The position numbers and the translations under genes were made by a program. The notes under the pieces are model-generated. The model ran no database searches, was not told the DNA's origin, and saw only the letters and a list, made by a program, of their open reading frames with translations. Positions 1 through 7,687 of a stretch of 56,210 nt of DNA are shown piece after piece. Location: positions 1 through 56,210 of IMG/VR virus record IMGVR_UViG_3300020420_000018, one strand, 5' to 3'. The stretch is from a virus. Each line of letters begins with the position of its first letter. The first letter of the stretch is position 1.

Positions 1-152
1 TGTTGCCTCCTAAATCAGGGCCAACACCACAAGGGTTGAATATTGATTATAATACTGTTAGAACAGTTAAGTTGGAGAAAATAAAAAATGGCAGACAAAA
101 TAGACAAGTCCCTAACTCAAGGTCCAAGGGGCTCGGTTCAAGTACCGGGTGA
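1..152 (+). CDS. C-terminal fragment of a virion-type gene (probably the same gene as at 55788)
   Basis: The third reading frame is open from the window edge to a TGA at 150-152 and gives a plausible protein tail with the stretch PPKSGPTPQGLNIDYN. It overlaps the portal start by 65 bases. No start codon lies inside the window. I infer that it is the end of the gene that begins at 55788 and runs off the other end, since both lie between the large terminase and the portal if the ends are joined. Joining the ends exactly puts it one base out of frame. Function unknown. Confidence 0.55.
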   Translation, partial: LPPKSGPTPQGLNIDYNTVRTVKLEKIKNGRQNRQVPNSRSKGLGSSTG

Positions 153-2583
153 AGAAGAAATTAGTGAAGCAGTAGAAACTTCTGTTGAAGCACAGGAACA
201 AGCACCAGGACCGGTTGAGATAGAAGAACAGGAAGACGGATCAGTAGAAATAGATTTTGATCCTAATGCAGCATCACCAGAAGGTGGTGACGAGCACTAC
301 GCAAACTTAGCAGAATTTTTACCAGACGAAATATTAAACGAATTAGGAAGTGACCTTACTGGTAAGTACAACGAGTATAATGCATCAAGAAAAGATTGGG
401 AACAATCATACACAAAAGGTTTAGATCTTTTAGGATTTAAATACGATATGCGAACAGAACCTTTTCAAGGTGCAAGTGGTGCAACACACCCAGTTCTTGC
501 AGAAGCAGTTACACAGTTTCAAGCTTTAGCTTACAAAGAATTATTACCAGCCAACGGACCAGTTAGAACACAAGTCGTTGGTGCACCTAATCAAGAAAAA
601 GCACAACAAGCAGAACGTGTCAAAGATTACATGAATTACGAGCTCATGGAAAGAATGCCTGACTATGAGCCCGACTTTGATTCAATGCTCTTTTATCTCC
701 CTCTCGCAGGTTCAGCGTTTAAAAAAGTTTATTACGATGAACTTGAACAAAGAGCAGTATCAAAGTTTGTACCGGCAGATGATTTGATTGTCCCTTATTC
801 GGCTACCTCATTAGACGATGCAGAGGCAGTCATTCACCGGTTAAAAGTTTCCAAAAACGATCTACGAAAACAACAGGTTGCAGGTTTCTATAGAGACATA
901 GAACTTGGTACACCAGGTTATGAAGAAAACGATGTAGAGAAAAAAGAAAGAGAACTTGAAGGACAAAGAAAATCTCAAGACGAAGATATTTATACTTTAT
1001 TAGAATGTCATGTTAATTTAGATTTAGAAGGTTTTGAAGATAAAGATCAACAAACAGGTGAGCCTTCAGGAATAAAAATTCCATACATTGTAACGATAGA
1101 ATTAGCTACACGAATGGTTTTATCTATTAGAAGAAATTATGAAATTGGAGATCAAACTAAAACTAAGATTCCTTATTTTACCCACTTTAAATTTTTACCT
1201 GGGTTAGGTTTCTATGGCTTCGGTCTCATCCATATGATTGGTGGTCTGTCTAGAACTGCAACAGCAGCTCTTCGTCAATTATTGGATGCGGGTACACTTT
1301 CCAACTTACCCGCAGGTTTTAAAATGCGTGGCATTAGAATTAGAGATGATGCGCAATCAATCCAACCAGGTGAGTTTAGAGATGTAGATGCACCGGGTGG
1401 AAATTTAAAAGACTCGTTTATGATGCTGCCTTTCAAAGAGCCATCAGCTACATTATTAAACTTGATGGGTATCGTAGTTAATGCAGGTCAAAGATTTGCA
1501 TCGATTGCTGATTTACAAGTTGGTGATGGTAACCAACAAGCTGCTGTTGGTACAACAGTTGCATTATTAGAACGAGGAAGCAGAACAATGTCTGCTATTC
1601 ACAAAAGAATTTACTCTGCTCTTAAACAAGAATTCAGATTATTAGCAAGAGTATTCAAGTTATATCTACCTCCGGAATATCCGTACGACGTAGTTGGGGG
1701 TCAAAGAATGATTAAACAACAAGACTTTGATGATCGAGTAGATATTGTGCCAGTTGCCGATCCCAACATCTTTTCACAAACTCAGCGTATTTCCCTCGCG
1801 CAAACAGAGTTGCAACTGGCAACATCAAATCCACAAATGCATAATATGTATGCTGCATATAGAAATATGTATGAAGCTTTGGGTGTAAAAGATATTGATA
1901 AGCTTCTTGTTAAACCACAACCACCAACACCACTTGATCCAAGTTTAGAAAACATCATGGCTTTAAGTGGTAAACCTTTTCAAGCTTTTCCAGGTCAAGA
2001 TCATAGAGCTCACATCACTTCGCATTTAAATTTTATGGCAACTAACATCGCAAGAAATAATCCAATGGTTACAGCTGCTATGGAAAAAAATATTTTTGAA
2101 CACATTAGTTTGATGGCTCAAGAACAAATTGAATTAGAGTTTAGAGACGAGTTACCACAATTACAGATGATGATGCAAAATCCACAGATGCAGATGCAGG
2201 CACAAGAGTTGCAACAAAGAATTGAATCTAGAAAAGCTGTGTTAATTGCAGAGATGATGACTGAATTCTTAAAAGAAGAAAGAGAAGTTACATCTGGTTT
2301 TGGTAATGATCCAATTGCACAGTTAAGAGCAAGAGAATTAGATCTTAGAGCTATGGATAATCAACGTAAAAAAGTTGAAGGCCAAGAAAAAATTAATCTT
2401 GATCGTATGAAGGCAATGATGAACCAACAAAGCACAGATGAAAAACTAGATCAAAATGAAAAATTAGCAAAACTAAGAGCTAATACATCAATCGAAAAAA
2501 CAATCTTGAGCAAATCTATACCAAATGTAGATAAAATGATGCCAAGTGTTGAAATAGAAAAATATGAAGGAGAAAATAGATGA
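88..2583 (+). CDS. Portal protein
   Basis: The 831-residue protein fits a large portal that forms the dodecameric ring at the packaging vertex and joins head to neck. The N-terminus is acidic and low-complexity (about residues 20-70). The central part resembles the portals of marine short-tailed phages, including a GASGATHPVLAEAV segment near residue 130. The C-terminal third is a Gln/Met-rich helical, coiled-coil-like region (about 690-800). GGAG lies 9 bases before the ATG. It sits just downstream of the terminase if the ends are joined, and upstream of the capsid genes. Assignment is by recognition of family style and position, not by a catalytic motif. Confidence 0.8.
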   Translation: MADKIDKSLTQGPRGSVQVPGEEEISEAVETSVEAQEQAPGPVEIEEQEDGSVEIDFDPNAASPEGGDEHYANLAEFLPDEILNELGSDLTGKYNEYNASRKDWEQSYTKGLDLLGFKYDMRTEPFQGASGATHPVLAEAVTQFQALAYKELLPANGPVRTQVVGAPNQEKAQQAERVKDYMNYELMERMPDYEPDFDSMLFYLPLAGSAFKKVYYDELEQRAVSKFVPADDLIVPYSATSLDDAEAVIHRLKVSKNDLRKQQVAGFYRDIELGTPGYEENDVEKKERELEGQRKSQDEDIYTLLECHVNLDLEGFEDKDQQTGEPSGIKIPYIVTIELATRMVLSIRRNYEIGDQTKTKIPYFTHFKFLPGLGFYGFGLIHMIGGLSRTATAALRQLLDAGTLSNLPAGFKMRGIRIRDDAQSIQPGEFRDVDAPGGNLKDSFMMLPFKEPSATLLNLMGIVVNAGQRFASIADLQVGDGNQQAAVGTTVALLERGSRTMSAIHKRIYSALKQEFRLLARVFKLYLPPEYPYDVVGGQRMIKQQDFDDRVDIVPVADPNIFSQTQRISLAQTELQLATSNPQMHNMYAAYRNMYEALGVKDIDKLLVKPQPPTPLDPSLENIMALSGKPFQAFPGQDHRAHITSHLNFMATNIARNNPMVTAAMEKNIFEHISLMAQEQIELEFRDELPQLQMMMQNPQMQMQAQELQQRIESRKAVLIAEMMTEFLKEEREVTSGFGNDPIAQLRARELDLRAMDNQRKKVEGQEKINLDRMKAMMNQQSTDEKLDQNEKLAKLRANTSIEKTILSKSIPNVDKMMPSVEIEKYEGENR

Positions 2584-2726
2584 TGAAAAAGAAAATGAAG
2601 GTAAAGAAAAAGAAAAAATCTTTTCCAGATATGTCTGGTGACGGAAAAATCACTAAAAAAGACATTTTAATTGCAAGAGGTGTAATTAAAAAACCTAAAA
2701 ATGGAATGAAGAAGAAAAGAAAATGA
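2580..2726 (+). CDS. 48-residue basic protein with EF-hand-like loop
   Basis: The ATG overlaps the portal stop codon (ATGA), so translation is probably coupled. After a lysine-rich start comes DMSGDGKITKKDILIARG, which matches the spacing of an EF-hand or dockerin-type calcium loop (D-x-S-x-D-G-x-I-x-x-x-D). The C-terminus is again Lys/Arg rich. Function unknown; it could be a minor virion or DNA-binding protein. It is the first member of the chain of tiny basic genes. Confidence 0.6.
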   Translation: MMKKKMKVKKKKKSFPDMSGDGKITKKDILIARGVIKKPKNGMKKKRK

Positions 2727-2893
2727 CAAAAGGTCAAAAAAAGGTTAAAAAGGTTATGAAAGAGTTCAAAAAAGGAACTCTTAAAATTGGTGGCTCTGAT
2801 AAAAAAGTAAAAAATCGTAAACAAGCGATTGCAATAGCTTTAAACAGAGCTGGTATAAGTAAAAATAGGAGGAACAATGGCAAAAAACGATAA
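2723..2893 (+). CDS. DUF6496-like small basic protein
   Basis: A 56-residue protein whose ATG overlaps the previous stop (ATGA). The core KVMKEFKKGTLKIGG followed by KNRKQAIAIALNRAGISK resembles the small phage and bacterial family I know as DUF6496, whose function is unknown. Strongly basic. Its last 17 bases overlap the next gene, whose ribosome binding site lies inside it. Confidence 0.65.
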   Translation: MTKGQKKVKKVMKEFKKGTLKIGGSDKKVKNRKQAIAIALNRAGISKNRRNNGKKR

Positions 2894-3071
2894 ATTTTTT
2901 GTAGAGTCTGAAGAAATAGGTATTCCATCTCAAAATATTGAGTTAGATCCTAGATCTGTAACAACTGCAGACGGTATGCCAAGAAATTACATACCAACTG
3001 GAGATGAAACAGAAGTTAGAGGAACTAAAAGAATGCTTAAGGACAAAAAGAAAACAGCTAAGTGGTACTAA
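2877..3071 (+). CDS. 64-residue phage protein of unknown function
   Basis: Starts after AGGAGGAAC, a strong ribosome binding site inside the previous gene. The sequence contains SEEIGIPSQNIELDPRSVT and ends in KDKKKTAKWY; it resembles a conserved small protein near portal genes in marine phages. No domain recognised. The stop is followed one base later by the next ATG, part of a chain of coupled genes. Confidence 0.6.
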   Translation: MAKNDKFFVESEEIGIPSQNIELDPRSVTTADGMPRNYIPTGDETEVRGTKRMLKDKKKTAKWY

Positions 3072-3072
3072 C

Positions 3073-3459
3073 ATGTGGTTGTCGGCAATTAAATTAGCCG
3101 TCTCTGCAGGAAGTAAAATTTATGCTAATAAGCAGAGAACGAAGATGGCAATGTCGGATGCACAACTAATGCATGCACAAAAGATGGCCCAAGGTGAGGA
3201 AGCTTACCAGGGTAAATTGTTAGAAGCTCGTCAATCGGATTGGAAGGACGAGGCAGTTTTGATAATTTTGTCGTTGCCTGTACTGGTGCTTGCTTGGGCA
3301 GTCATATCGGATGATCCGACTGCTATGGACAAAGTAAAATTATTCTTCGAAATGTTCTCGCAGCTGCCGGCCTGGTTTACAAATTTATGGATCCTTGTCG
3401 TGGCGAGCATTTATGGTATAAAGGGTACACAAATATTTAGAAACGGAGGTAAAAAATAA
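3073..3459 (+). CDS. Membrane protein, holin-like (3-TM GTA-type candidate)
   Basis: I chose ATG 3073 because it follows the previous stop by one base; a frame-compatible upstream ATG at 3004 would overlap that gene by 68 bases. The 128-residue product has a helical N-terminus rich in Lys, Gln and Met (about 10-50), a membrane segment AVLIILSLPVLVLAWAVI (about 57-77), and a second near residues 100-118. The layout resembles the three-TM holins associated with gene transfer agents, which would permeabilise the inner membrane. Other roles of a small virion membrane protein are possible. Confidence 0.5.
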   Translation: MWLSAIKLAVSAGSKIYANKQRTKMAMSDAQLMHAQKMAQGEEAYQGKLLEARQSDWKDEAVLIILSLPVLVLAWAVISDDPTAMDKVKLFFEMFSQLPAWFTNLWILVVASIYGIKGTQIFRNGGKK

Positions 3460-3809
3460 TGGCAAATAGATACTTTAATAAACAAGTGGCACAACCAAGA
3501 ATGGCTTTAAAAGCTGGTGGACGTGCAATGAAAATGGGTGGCGGAAAAATGATTTCCGGCAAACAAAGAAAAGATGAAGAGTCTGGTTTTTATTCACCTG
3601 ATATGGGAATGAGAGGCGGAACAATGATGAAAAAAGGTGGTTCTGTGAAAAAGAAAAAAATGAAACAAGGTTACAAAGATAGAAAAGATGAATCTATCGC
3701 AATGAGAATCAAAAAGAAAAGAACTAAGAAGCAATTAAAAGCTTCTAGAGATGAGTCTTACGGTAAGTTTGGTTCTAAGATGAAGAAAAAAGGCAAGATC
3801 AATAGATAA
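3459..3809 (+). CDS. Lys/Gly/Met-rich basic protein
   Basis: A 116-residue, very basic protein with runs such as KKGGSVKKKKMKQGYKDRKDES and repeated R/K-DES blocks (KDEESGF, KDESIAM, RDESYGK). ATG overlaps the previous stop by one base (TAATG) and GGAGG lies just upstream. No known domain. Composition suggests nucleic-acid binding or an internal head protein; this is inference only. Confidence 0.6.
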   Translation: MANRYFNKQVAQPRMALKAGGRAMKMGGGKMISGKQRKDEESGFYSPDMGMRGGTMMKKGGSVKKKKMKQGYKDRKDESIAMRIKKKRTKKQLKASRDESYGKFGSKMKKKGKINR

Positions 3810-3946
3810 TGTCTAGTAAAAAAAATCTTCAAAAAATGTTGAAGATGCTTCAACAGAAGAAGAAAAAAAAGAAACCTGCAAAGCCTTCTGCACGTTTGGA
3901 GGCTTTGAGAGGAAAAAAATTTTTTAGACGTGGAGGTAAAGCATAA
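3809..3946 (+). CDS. 45-residue Lys-rich protein
   Basis: Short ORF with TAATG coupling at both ends. The sequence has a QQKKKKKKPAKPS run and ends FFRRGGKA. The following gene's ribosome binding site (GGAGG) is encoded in its last codons. Function unknown. Confidence 0.5.
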   Translation: MSSKKNLQKMLKMLQQKKKKKKPAKPSARLEALRGKKFFRRGGKA

Positions 3947-4080
3947 TGGCAGGTCCAGGTTTATACGCTAACATCCATGCTAAAAGAAAACGTGGTGGTA
4001 AGATGCGAAAAAAAGGTGCAAAGGGTGCACCAAAAGCATCTGACTTTAAAAGAGCAAAACAAACGGTGAGAAAAAAATAA
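3946..4080 (+). CDS. 44-residue GLYANIHAKRKR-type protein
   Basis: Begins MAGPGLYANIHAKRKRGG and continues MRKKGAKGAPKASDFKRA, a short family I recognise from many marine phages, with no known function. It shares one base with the genes on both sides (TAATG). Very basic. Likely a minor structural or DNA-associated protein, by context only. Confidence 0.6.
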   Translation: MAGPGLYANIHAKRKRGGKMRKKGAKGAPKASDFKRAKQTVRKK

Positions 4081-4346
4081 TGACTAAACTATGTCCTAGA
4101 GGAAAATCGGCAGCGAAGCGTAAATTTAAAGTTTACCCCAGTGCATACGCGAATGCATACGCCAGTAAAATTTGTGCAGGTAAAATTAAAGATCCCTCTG
4201 GTGTAAAGAGAAAAGATTTTAAAGGACGTAAACCAGCAGCTGGTGGTGGAGCTATGACTACAAGATCTTTTTATGGTAAAGGTGCTGTAGCCAAAGGCTG
4301 TGGTGCAATCATGAGTGATAAAAAGAAATTAACAAGGATGGTCTAA
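4080..4346 (+). CDS. CPRGKSAAKRKFKVYPSAYA-type basic protein
   Basis: An 88-residue protein with the conserved start CPRGKSAAKRKFKVYPSAYA and three further Cys residues (in SKICAG and KGCGA). This motif recurs in marine phage and cyanophage genomes as an uncharacterised family. It is coupled by TAATG to both neighbours. The paired Cys could bind metal but no full zinc motif is visible. Confidence 0.6.
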   Translation: MTKLCPRGKSAAKRKFKVYPSAYANAYASKICAGKIKDPSGVKRKDFKGRKPAAGGGAMTTRSFYGKGAVAKGCGAIMSDKKKLTRMV

Positions 4347-4762
4347 TGGCCAAAAACGGTCTTGATAAATGGTTCAAACAAAAATGGGTAGACATTGGTT
4401 CGAAAAAAAAGGATGGTTCATTCGCAAAATGTGGCCGTTCAAAACAGAAAGCCGATGCGAAACGAAAGTATCCAAAATGCGTCCCACTTGCAAAAGCCAC
4501 ACGGATGAGCGACTCGCAAAGGGCGAGTGCTGTCAAACGAAAGAGAGCAGTAGCTCAAGGTGTGGGCGGTAAACCAACCAACGTCAAAACATTTGTAAAG
4601 AGAACTAAGAAAGCAGATGGTGGAGATGCAATGGTTAGACAAGCACAAAAAAATTATATTGGAAGTTATGTATCTGGAGATCTAGGAGGAGTAAAAGTAG
4701 GAAATAAATCTTACGCAAAATATTATTCTAACCCTGGTTTCAGAATGCCAAAAATATCATAA
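4346..4762 (+). CDS. WVDIGSKKKDGSF-type basic protein
   Basis: A 138-residue protein beginning with WFKQKWVDIGSKKKDG, then CGRSKQK and YPKCVPLAKATRMSDSQRAS, an uncharacterised conserved marine phage domain. The C-terminal 45 residues are Tyr/Gly rich (YIGSYVSGDLGGVKVGNK) and different in character, so it may be a two-part protein. Coupled to both neighbours by one-base overlaps. Confidence 0.6.
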   Translation: MAKNGLDKWFKQKWVDIGSKKKDGSFAKCGRSKQKADAKRKYPKCVPLAKATRMSDSQRASAVKRKRAVAQGVGGKPTNVKTFVKRTKKADGGDAMVRQAQKNYIGSYVSGDLGGVKVGNKSYAKYYSNPGFRMPKIS

Positions 4763-5043
4763 TGAGAACTCAAGATAAAATGCCGGCGAGAAATAAAAAA
4801 AATTTTCGTCCTACTAAAAAAGGTGCCGGAATGACAAAGGCTGGTGTAGCCGCTTATAGAAGAGCTAACCCAGGTTCAAAATTAAAAACAGCAGTAACAG
4901 GTAAAGTAAAACCGGGATCTAAAGATGCTAAAAGAAGAAAGAGCTTCTGCGCTCGTAGTGCAGGGCAAATGAAAAAATTTCCAAAGGCTGCTAAAGATCC
5001 TAACTCTAGACTACGTCAAGCTAGAAGGAGATGGAAATGTTAA
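4762..5043 (+). CDS. GAGMTKAGVAAYRR-type basic protein
   Basis: A 93-residue protein with GMTKAGVAAYRRANPGSKL, KRRKSFCARSAGQMK and C-terminal RLRQARRRWKC. This is an uncharacterised family found in marine phages. Extremely basic. ATG overlaps the previous stop; the next start lies inside its last codons after AAGGAG. Confidence 0.65.
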   Translation: MRTQDKMPARNKKNFRPTKKGAGMTKAGVAAYRRANPGSKLKTAVTGKVKPGSKDAKRRKSFCARSAGQMKKFPKAAKDPNSRLRQARRRWKC

Positions 5044-5150
5044 TAGACTTTTTTAAAAAAATATTAGGATTAGACAAAATAGATTATAGAATTAGACAAT
5101 TAGAAAGAGCAAAATATTGGAAGGAGAAATATGAAAAAAGCAAAAGCTAA
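5037..5150 (+). CDS. 37-residue amphipathic helix protein
   Basis: Very short ORF, MLIDFFKKILGLDKIDYRI onward, preceded by GAAGGAG at good spacing and overlapping the gene before by 7 bases. Predicted to be mostly helical and amphipathic. Function unknown; it could be a leader for the next gene. Confidence 0.4.
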   Translation: MLIDFFKKILGLDKIDYRIRQLERAKYWKEKYEKSKS

Positions 5151-5268
5151 AATAAAAAAAGTTGTTAAAGCTTTAAAAAAAGCTTCAAGAGCACACGCAG
5201 GTCAAGCAAAAGTATTGAAAGGAGTTATTAGTGGCGGATCCAAAAAAAGGAACGGGAAAAAAACCTAA
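5131..5268 (+). CDS. 45-residue Lys/Ala-rich helical protein
   Basis: Starts after AAGGAG within the preceding ORF. It contains KKVVKALKKASRAHAGQAK, a histone-H1-like Lys/Ala pattern seen in small phage proteins near capsid genes. It overlaps the ORFs on both sides by 20 and 38 bases. Function unknown; DNA binding is plausible from composition. Confidence 0.5.
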   Translation: MKKAKAKIKKVVKALKKASRAHAGQAKVLKGVISGGSKKRNGKKT

Positions 5269-5512
5269 AGGCAGTGGTAGAAGGCTTTACACTGATGAAA
5301 ACCCAAAAGACACTGTTGGAATTAAATTCAAAACGCCAACGGACGCGAGGAAAACTGTTGCGAAAGTTAAAAAAATCTCTAAACCGTTTGCTAGGAAAAT
5401 ACAAATTCTAACTGTTGGTGAACAGCGAGCCAAAGTTATGGGTAAATCAAAAGTCGCTGCAATTTTTAAGAAAGGCAAAGATGCTATCAGAAGAACTCGT
5501 AGTAATAAGTAG
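5231..5512 (+). CDS. MADPKKGTGKKPKGSGRRLY-type protein (GTG start)
   Basis: A 93-residue protein starting at GTG 5231 with GAAAGGAG upstream. The sequence MADPKKGTGKKPKGSGRRLY, then DTVGIKFKTP and FARKIQILTVGEQRAKVMGK, matches a conserved uncharacterised family of marine phages. Basic but more globular than its neighbours. Located between the portal and GroES genes, so a head-assembly role is possible. Confidence 0.65.
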   Translation: MADPKKGTGKKPKGSGRRLYTDENPKDTVGIKFKTPTDARKTVAKVKKISKPFARKIQILTVGEQRAKVMGKSKVAAIFKKGKDAIRRTRSNK

Positions 5513-5717
5513 ATTACAAAAAATATTAAAAGATGAATACCAAAACATCGGAGAAAGTATGATGTCTGGTACAGTTGACAATATGGAAAAATATAAGTAT
5601 ATGCTAGGACAAGCACATACGTGTTTAAAAATTTTACAGGAAATCTCTAACCTGCTAAATGAAAAGGAGCAAAAAGATGAAAAAGGAACAGTCATCAAAC
5701 TCGACACCAAAAGTTAA
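5481..5717 (+). CDS. 78-residue coiled-coil-like protein
   Basis: I chose ATG 5481 (MLSEELVVISRLQKILKDEY) since AAAGG precedes it; an upstream start at 5415 would overlap the previous gene by about 100 bases. It is helical throughout with two amphipathic stretches (about 1-22 and 35-65) and has the look of a small hypothetical phage protein of the form RLQKILKDEYQNIGE. It overlaps both neighbours. Function unknown. Confidence 0.55.
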   Translation: MLSEELVVISRLQKILKDEYQNIGESMMSGTVDNMEKYKYMLGQAHTCLKILQEISNLLNEKEQKDEKGTVIKLDTKS

Positions 5718-6141
5718 ATACGCTTTGGCAGAAAAGTATGACAAAGAAAATAAAGATAAGAATCAAAAAGAAGTTGACGCTTACGAGCGTTTAAAAACTA
5801 AAGAATCTGAAAAGCTACCAAGACCAACTGGGTGGCGTATGTTAATTTTACCATTTAAGATGAAAGAAAAATCTAAGGGTGGAATTATTTTTGGACAAGA
5901 AACTTTAGAAAAACAACAAGTTGGTTCTACGTGTGGACTTGTGTTAGCACAAGGTCCAGATTGTTATAATGACAAAAATAGATATCCAGAGGGTCCTTGG
6001 TGTAAAACAGGAGACTGGGTTTTATTTGCTCGTTATGCAGGATCAAGAATTCAAATTGACGGGGGTGAAGTACGTTTGCTAAATGACGATGAAGTATTAG
6101 CTACTATAGATAACCCCGAAGATATACTTCATCAATACTAA
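5677..6141 (+). CDS. GroES-like co-chaperonin
   Basis: A 154-residue protein. After a charged N-terminal tail of about 45 residues comes a Cpn10-like core: PTGWRMLILPF (first strand), KSKGGIIFGQET (mobile-loop region), CGLVLAQGPD, GDWVLFARYAGSRIQIDGGEVRLLNDDEVLATI. GroES caps host GroEL; phage versions such as T4 gp31 help fold the capsid protein. ATG 5677 was chosen because AAGGAG stands 8 bases upstream, unlike ATG 5659. It lies upstream of the scaffold and capsid genes, which fits capsid folding. Confidence 0.75.
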   Translation: MKKEQSSNSTPKVKYALAEKYDKENKDKNQKEVDAYERLKTKESEKLPRPTGWRMLILPFKMKEKSKGGIIFGQETLEKQQVGSTCGLVLAQGPDCYNDKNRYPEGPWCKTGDWVLFARYAGSRIQIDGGEVRLLNDDEVLATIDNPEDILHQY

Positions 6142-6159
6142 TCATAGAAGGAGAAAACT

Positions 6160-7137
6160 ATGCCAGATACAGACGATCTGAAAAAAACAGTTGACCTCGA
6201 TATTTCCGGTCCAGCGATGGACGTCGATGTACCTGAAACACAAGAGGAAGAAATAATAGAACAGAAAGAATCTGCAGGTGAAGAACCGGCAGTAAGACCT
6301 GTGGTTGAAGAAAAGCCAGAGGTTAAAACAGAAAGTGTAACTGAAGAAAAGAAAGACGATACAGAATTAGAACAATATAGTGATAGCGTTCAAAAAAGAA
6401 TTGCTAAGTTAACAAAAAAATGGAGAGAAGCTGAACGACAAAAAGATGAAGCTTTAACTTATGCTCAAACTGTTTTAAAAAAACAAAAAGATGCAGAGAG
6501 TAAACTTTCCAAACTGCAACCAGATTTTGTTGCTGTCACAGAAGAAAGTATCACATCAGGTGTAGCAGCTGCGCAAGCTAAACTTGCAGCCGCTAGAGAA
6601 GCAAATGATCTAACAGCTGAAGCAGAAGCTTTAGCCTCTATATCTGAGTTAGGATATAAAAAAGCTAAATTGGCTGAAACTAAAATAGCCCAGGAAGCTT
6701 ATGAAAAACAACAATCGGAGAAAAAACCTGAAGTTAATTTAAATAGACAAACAGCAGCTAGAGGAACTCCAGATCCAAAAGCCGAAGCATGGAGTGAGAA
6801 AAACTCTTGGTTTGGACAGGATACTGCAATGACTTATACTGCATTTGATCTACATCAAAAATTAACAAATGAAGGTTTTGATCCATCAAGTGACGAATAT
6901 TATTCGGAAATAGATAAGAGAATAAGACTTGAATTTCCGCATAAGTTTGGTAATAATAGCGATACGGCTGAAAAAGAAACGACCAAGCCAGTACAGACAG
7001 TAGCTTCAGCGAAGCGAAGTACAAGATCAGGTCGCAAAACTGTGAGGCTCACACCATCGCAGGTAGCAATCGCTAAAAAATTAGGTGTGCCACTTGAAGA
7101 ATATGCGAAACAATTAAATATCACGAAGGAGGCTTAA
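6160..7137 (+). CDS. Scaffolding-like protein
   Basis: A 325-residue acidic protein with a strong AAGGAG site. The N-terminal 95 residues are Glu/Val/Pro rich and disordered. A long coiled coil follows (about residues 95-195, with VQKRIAKLTKKWREAERQKDEA), and the C-terminal end is basic with SGRKTVRLTPSQVAIAKKLG. Position just before the capsid genes, acidity and coiled coil are typical of internal scaffolds, whose basic C-terminus binds the coat protein. No protease was recognised. Inference from architecture and place. Confidence 0.65.
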   Translation: MPDTDDLKKTVDLDISGPAMDVDVPETQEEEIIEQKESAGEEPAVRPVVEEKPEVKTESVTEEKKDDTELEQYSDSVQKRIAKLTKKWREAERQKDEALTYAQTVLKKQKDAESKLSKLQPDFVAVTEESITSGVAAAQAKLAAAREANDLTAEAEALASISELGYKKAKLAETKIAQEAYEKQQSEKKPEVNLNRQTAARGTPDPKAEAWSEKNSWFGQDTAMTYTAFDLHQKLTNEGFDPSSDEYYSEIDKRIRLEFPHKFGNNSDTAEKETTKPVQTVASAKRSTRSGRKTVRLTPSQVAIAKKLGVPLEEYAKQLNITKEA

Positions 7138-7141
7138 GCAT

Positions 7142-7606
7142 ATGGAAAATAATAATGAAAAGAAAACCTCTCGTGCGAGTCAGACTAGAGAAAAAACAGC
7201 TCAGAAAAAAGTCTGGACTCCACCATCAGCATTAGATGCGCCCCCTGCGCCTACAGGTTTTAGGCACAGATGGATAAGAGTTGAATCCTTAGGATTCCAA
7301 GACACTAAAAACGTCGCTGGAAGAATAAGATCAGGATACGAATTAGTGAGAGCTGACGAATATCCAGATTCAGACTTTCCAATTGTAGAGGACGGAAAAT
7401 ATAAGGGGACAATCGGTGTTGGCGGCCTAGTGCTCGCTAGGGTACCAGAAGAGATCGCGCAACAAAGACAAGAGTACTATGCTAAACAGCATGCGGAAAA
7501 AGTCGAAGCAGCAGATAACGATCTTATGAAGGAAGAGCACCCAAGCATGCCTATCAATATTGATAGACAATCGCGTGTTACTTTTGGTGGCTCAAAGAAA
7601 TCCTAA
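7142..7606 (+). CDS. Head-module protein of unknown function
   Basis: A 154-residue protein with AAGGAGG upstream. The N-terminus is Lys/Thr rich, then PPSALDAPPAPTGFRHRWIRVES and a mixed core, NVAGRIRSGYELVRADEYP, followed by GGLVLARVPEEIAQQRQEYYAKQH. This arrangement recurs beside capsid genes in marine podoviruses. It could be a minor head protein or a scaffold partner. No enzyme motif seen. Confidence 0.6.
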   Translation: MENNNEKKTSRASQTREKTAQKKVWTPPSALDAPPAPTGFRHRWIRVESLGFQDTKNVAGRIRSGYELVRADEYPDSDFPIVEDGKYKGTIGVGGLVLARVPEEIAQQRQEYYAKQHAEKVEAADNDLMKEEHPSMPINIDRQSRVTFGGSKKS

Positions 7607-7687
7607 TTAGGAATTCACAAACCATCGAGATAACATAAACCCGTACTGGAGGCCCGCAAGGGCAGGTACAACTATAAGGAGGCCTCT
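7607..7687 (+). other. Leader region with small hairpin before 7688
   Basis: An 81-base gap. GCCC-GCAA-GGGC (7652-7663) forms a short stem with a GNRA loop, and self-complementary GTAC copies lie on both sides (7643-7646, 7666-7669). AAGGAGG follows. It may be an mRNA stability or processing element; there is no U-run. Confidence 0.3.

Noticed and set aside
2516-2928. Two minus-strand ORFs rich in Phe and Leu across the portal end and tiny-gene chain
   Set aside because: They are the antisense of Lys-rich coding DNA (AAA read as TTT), have no ribosome binding sites and oppose a tightly packed operon.
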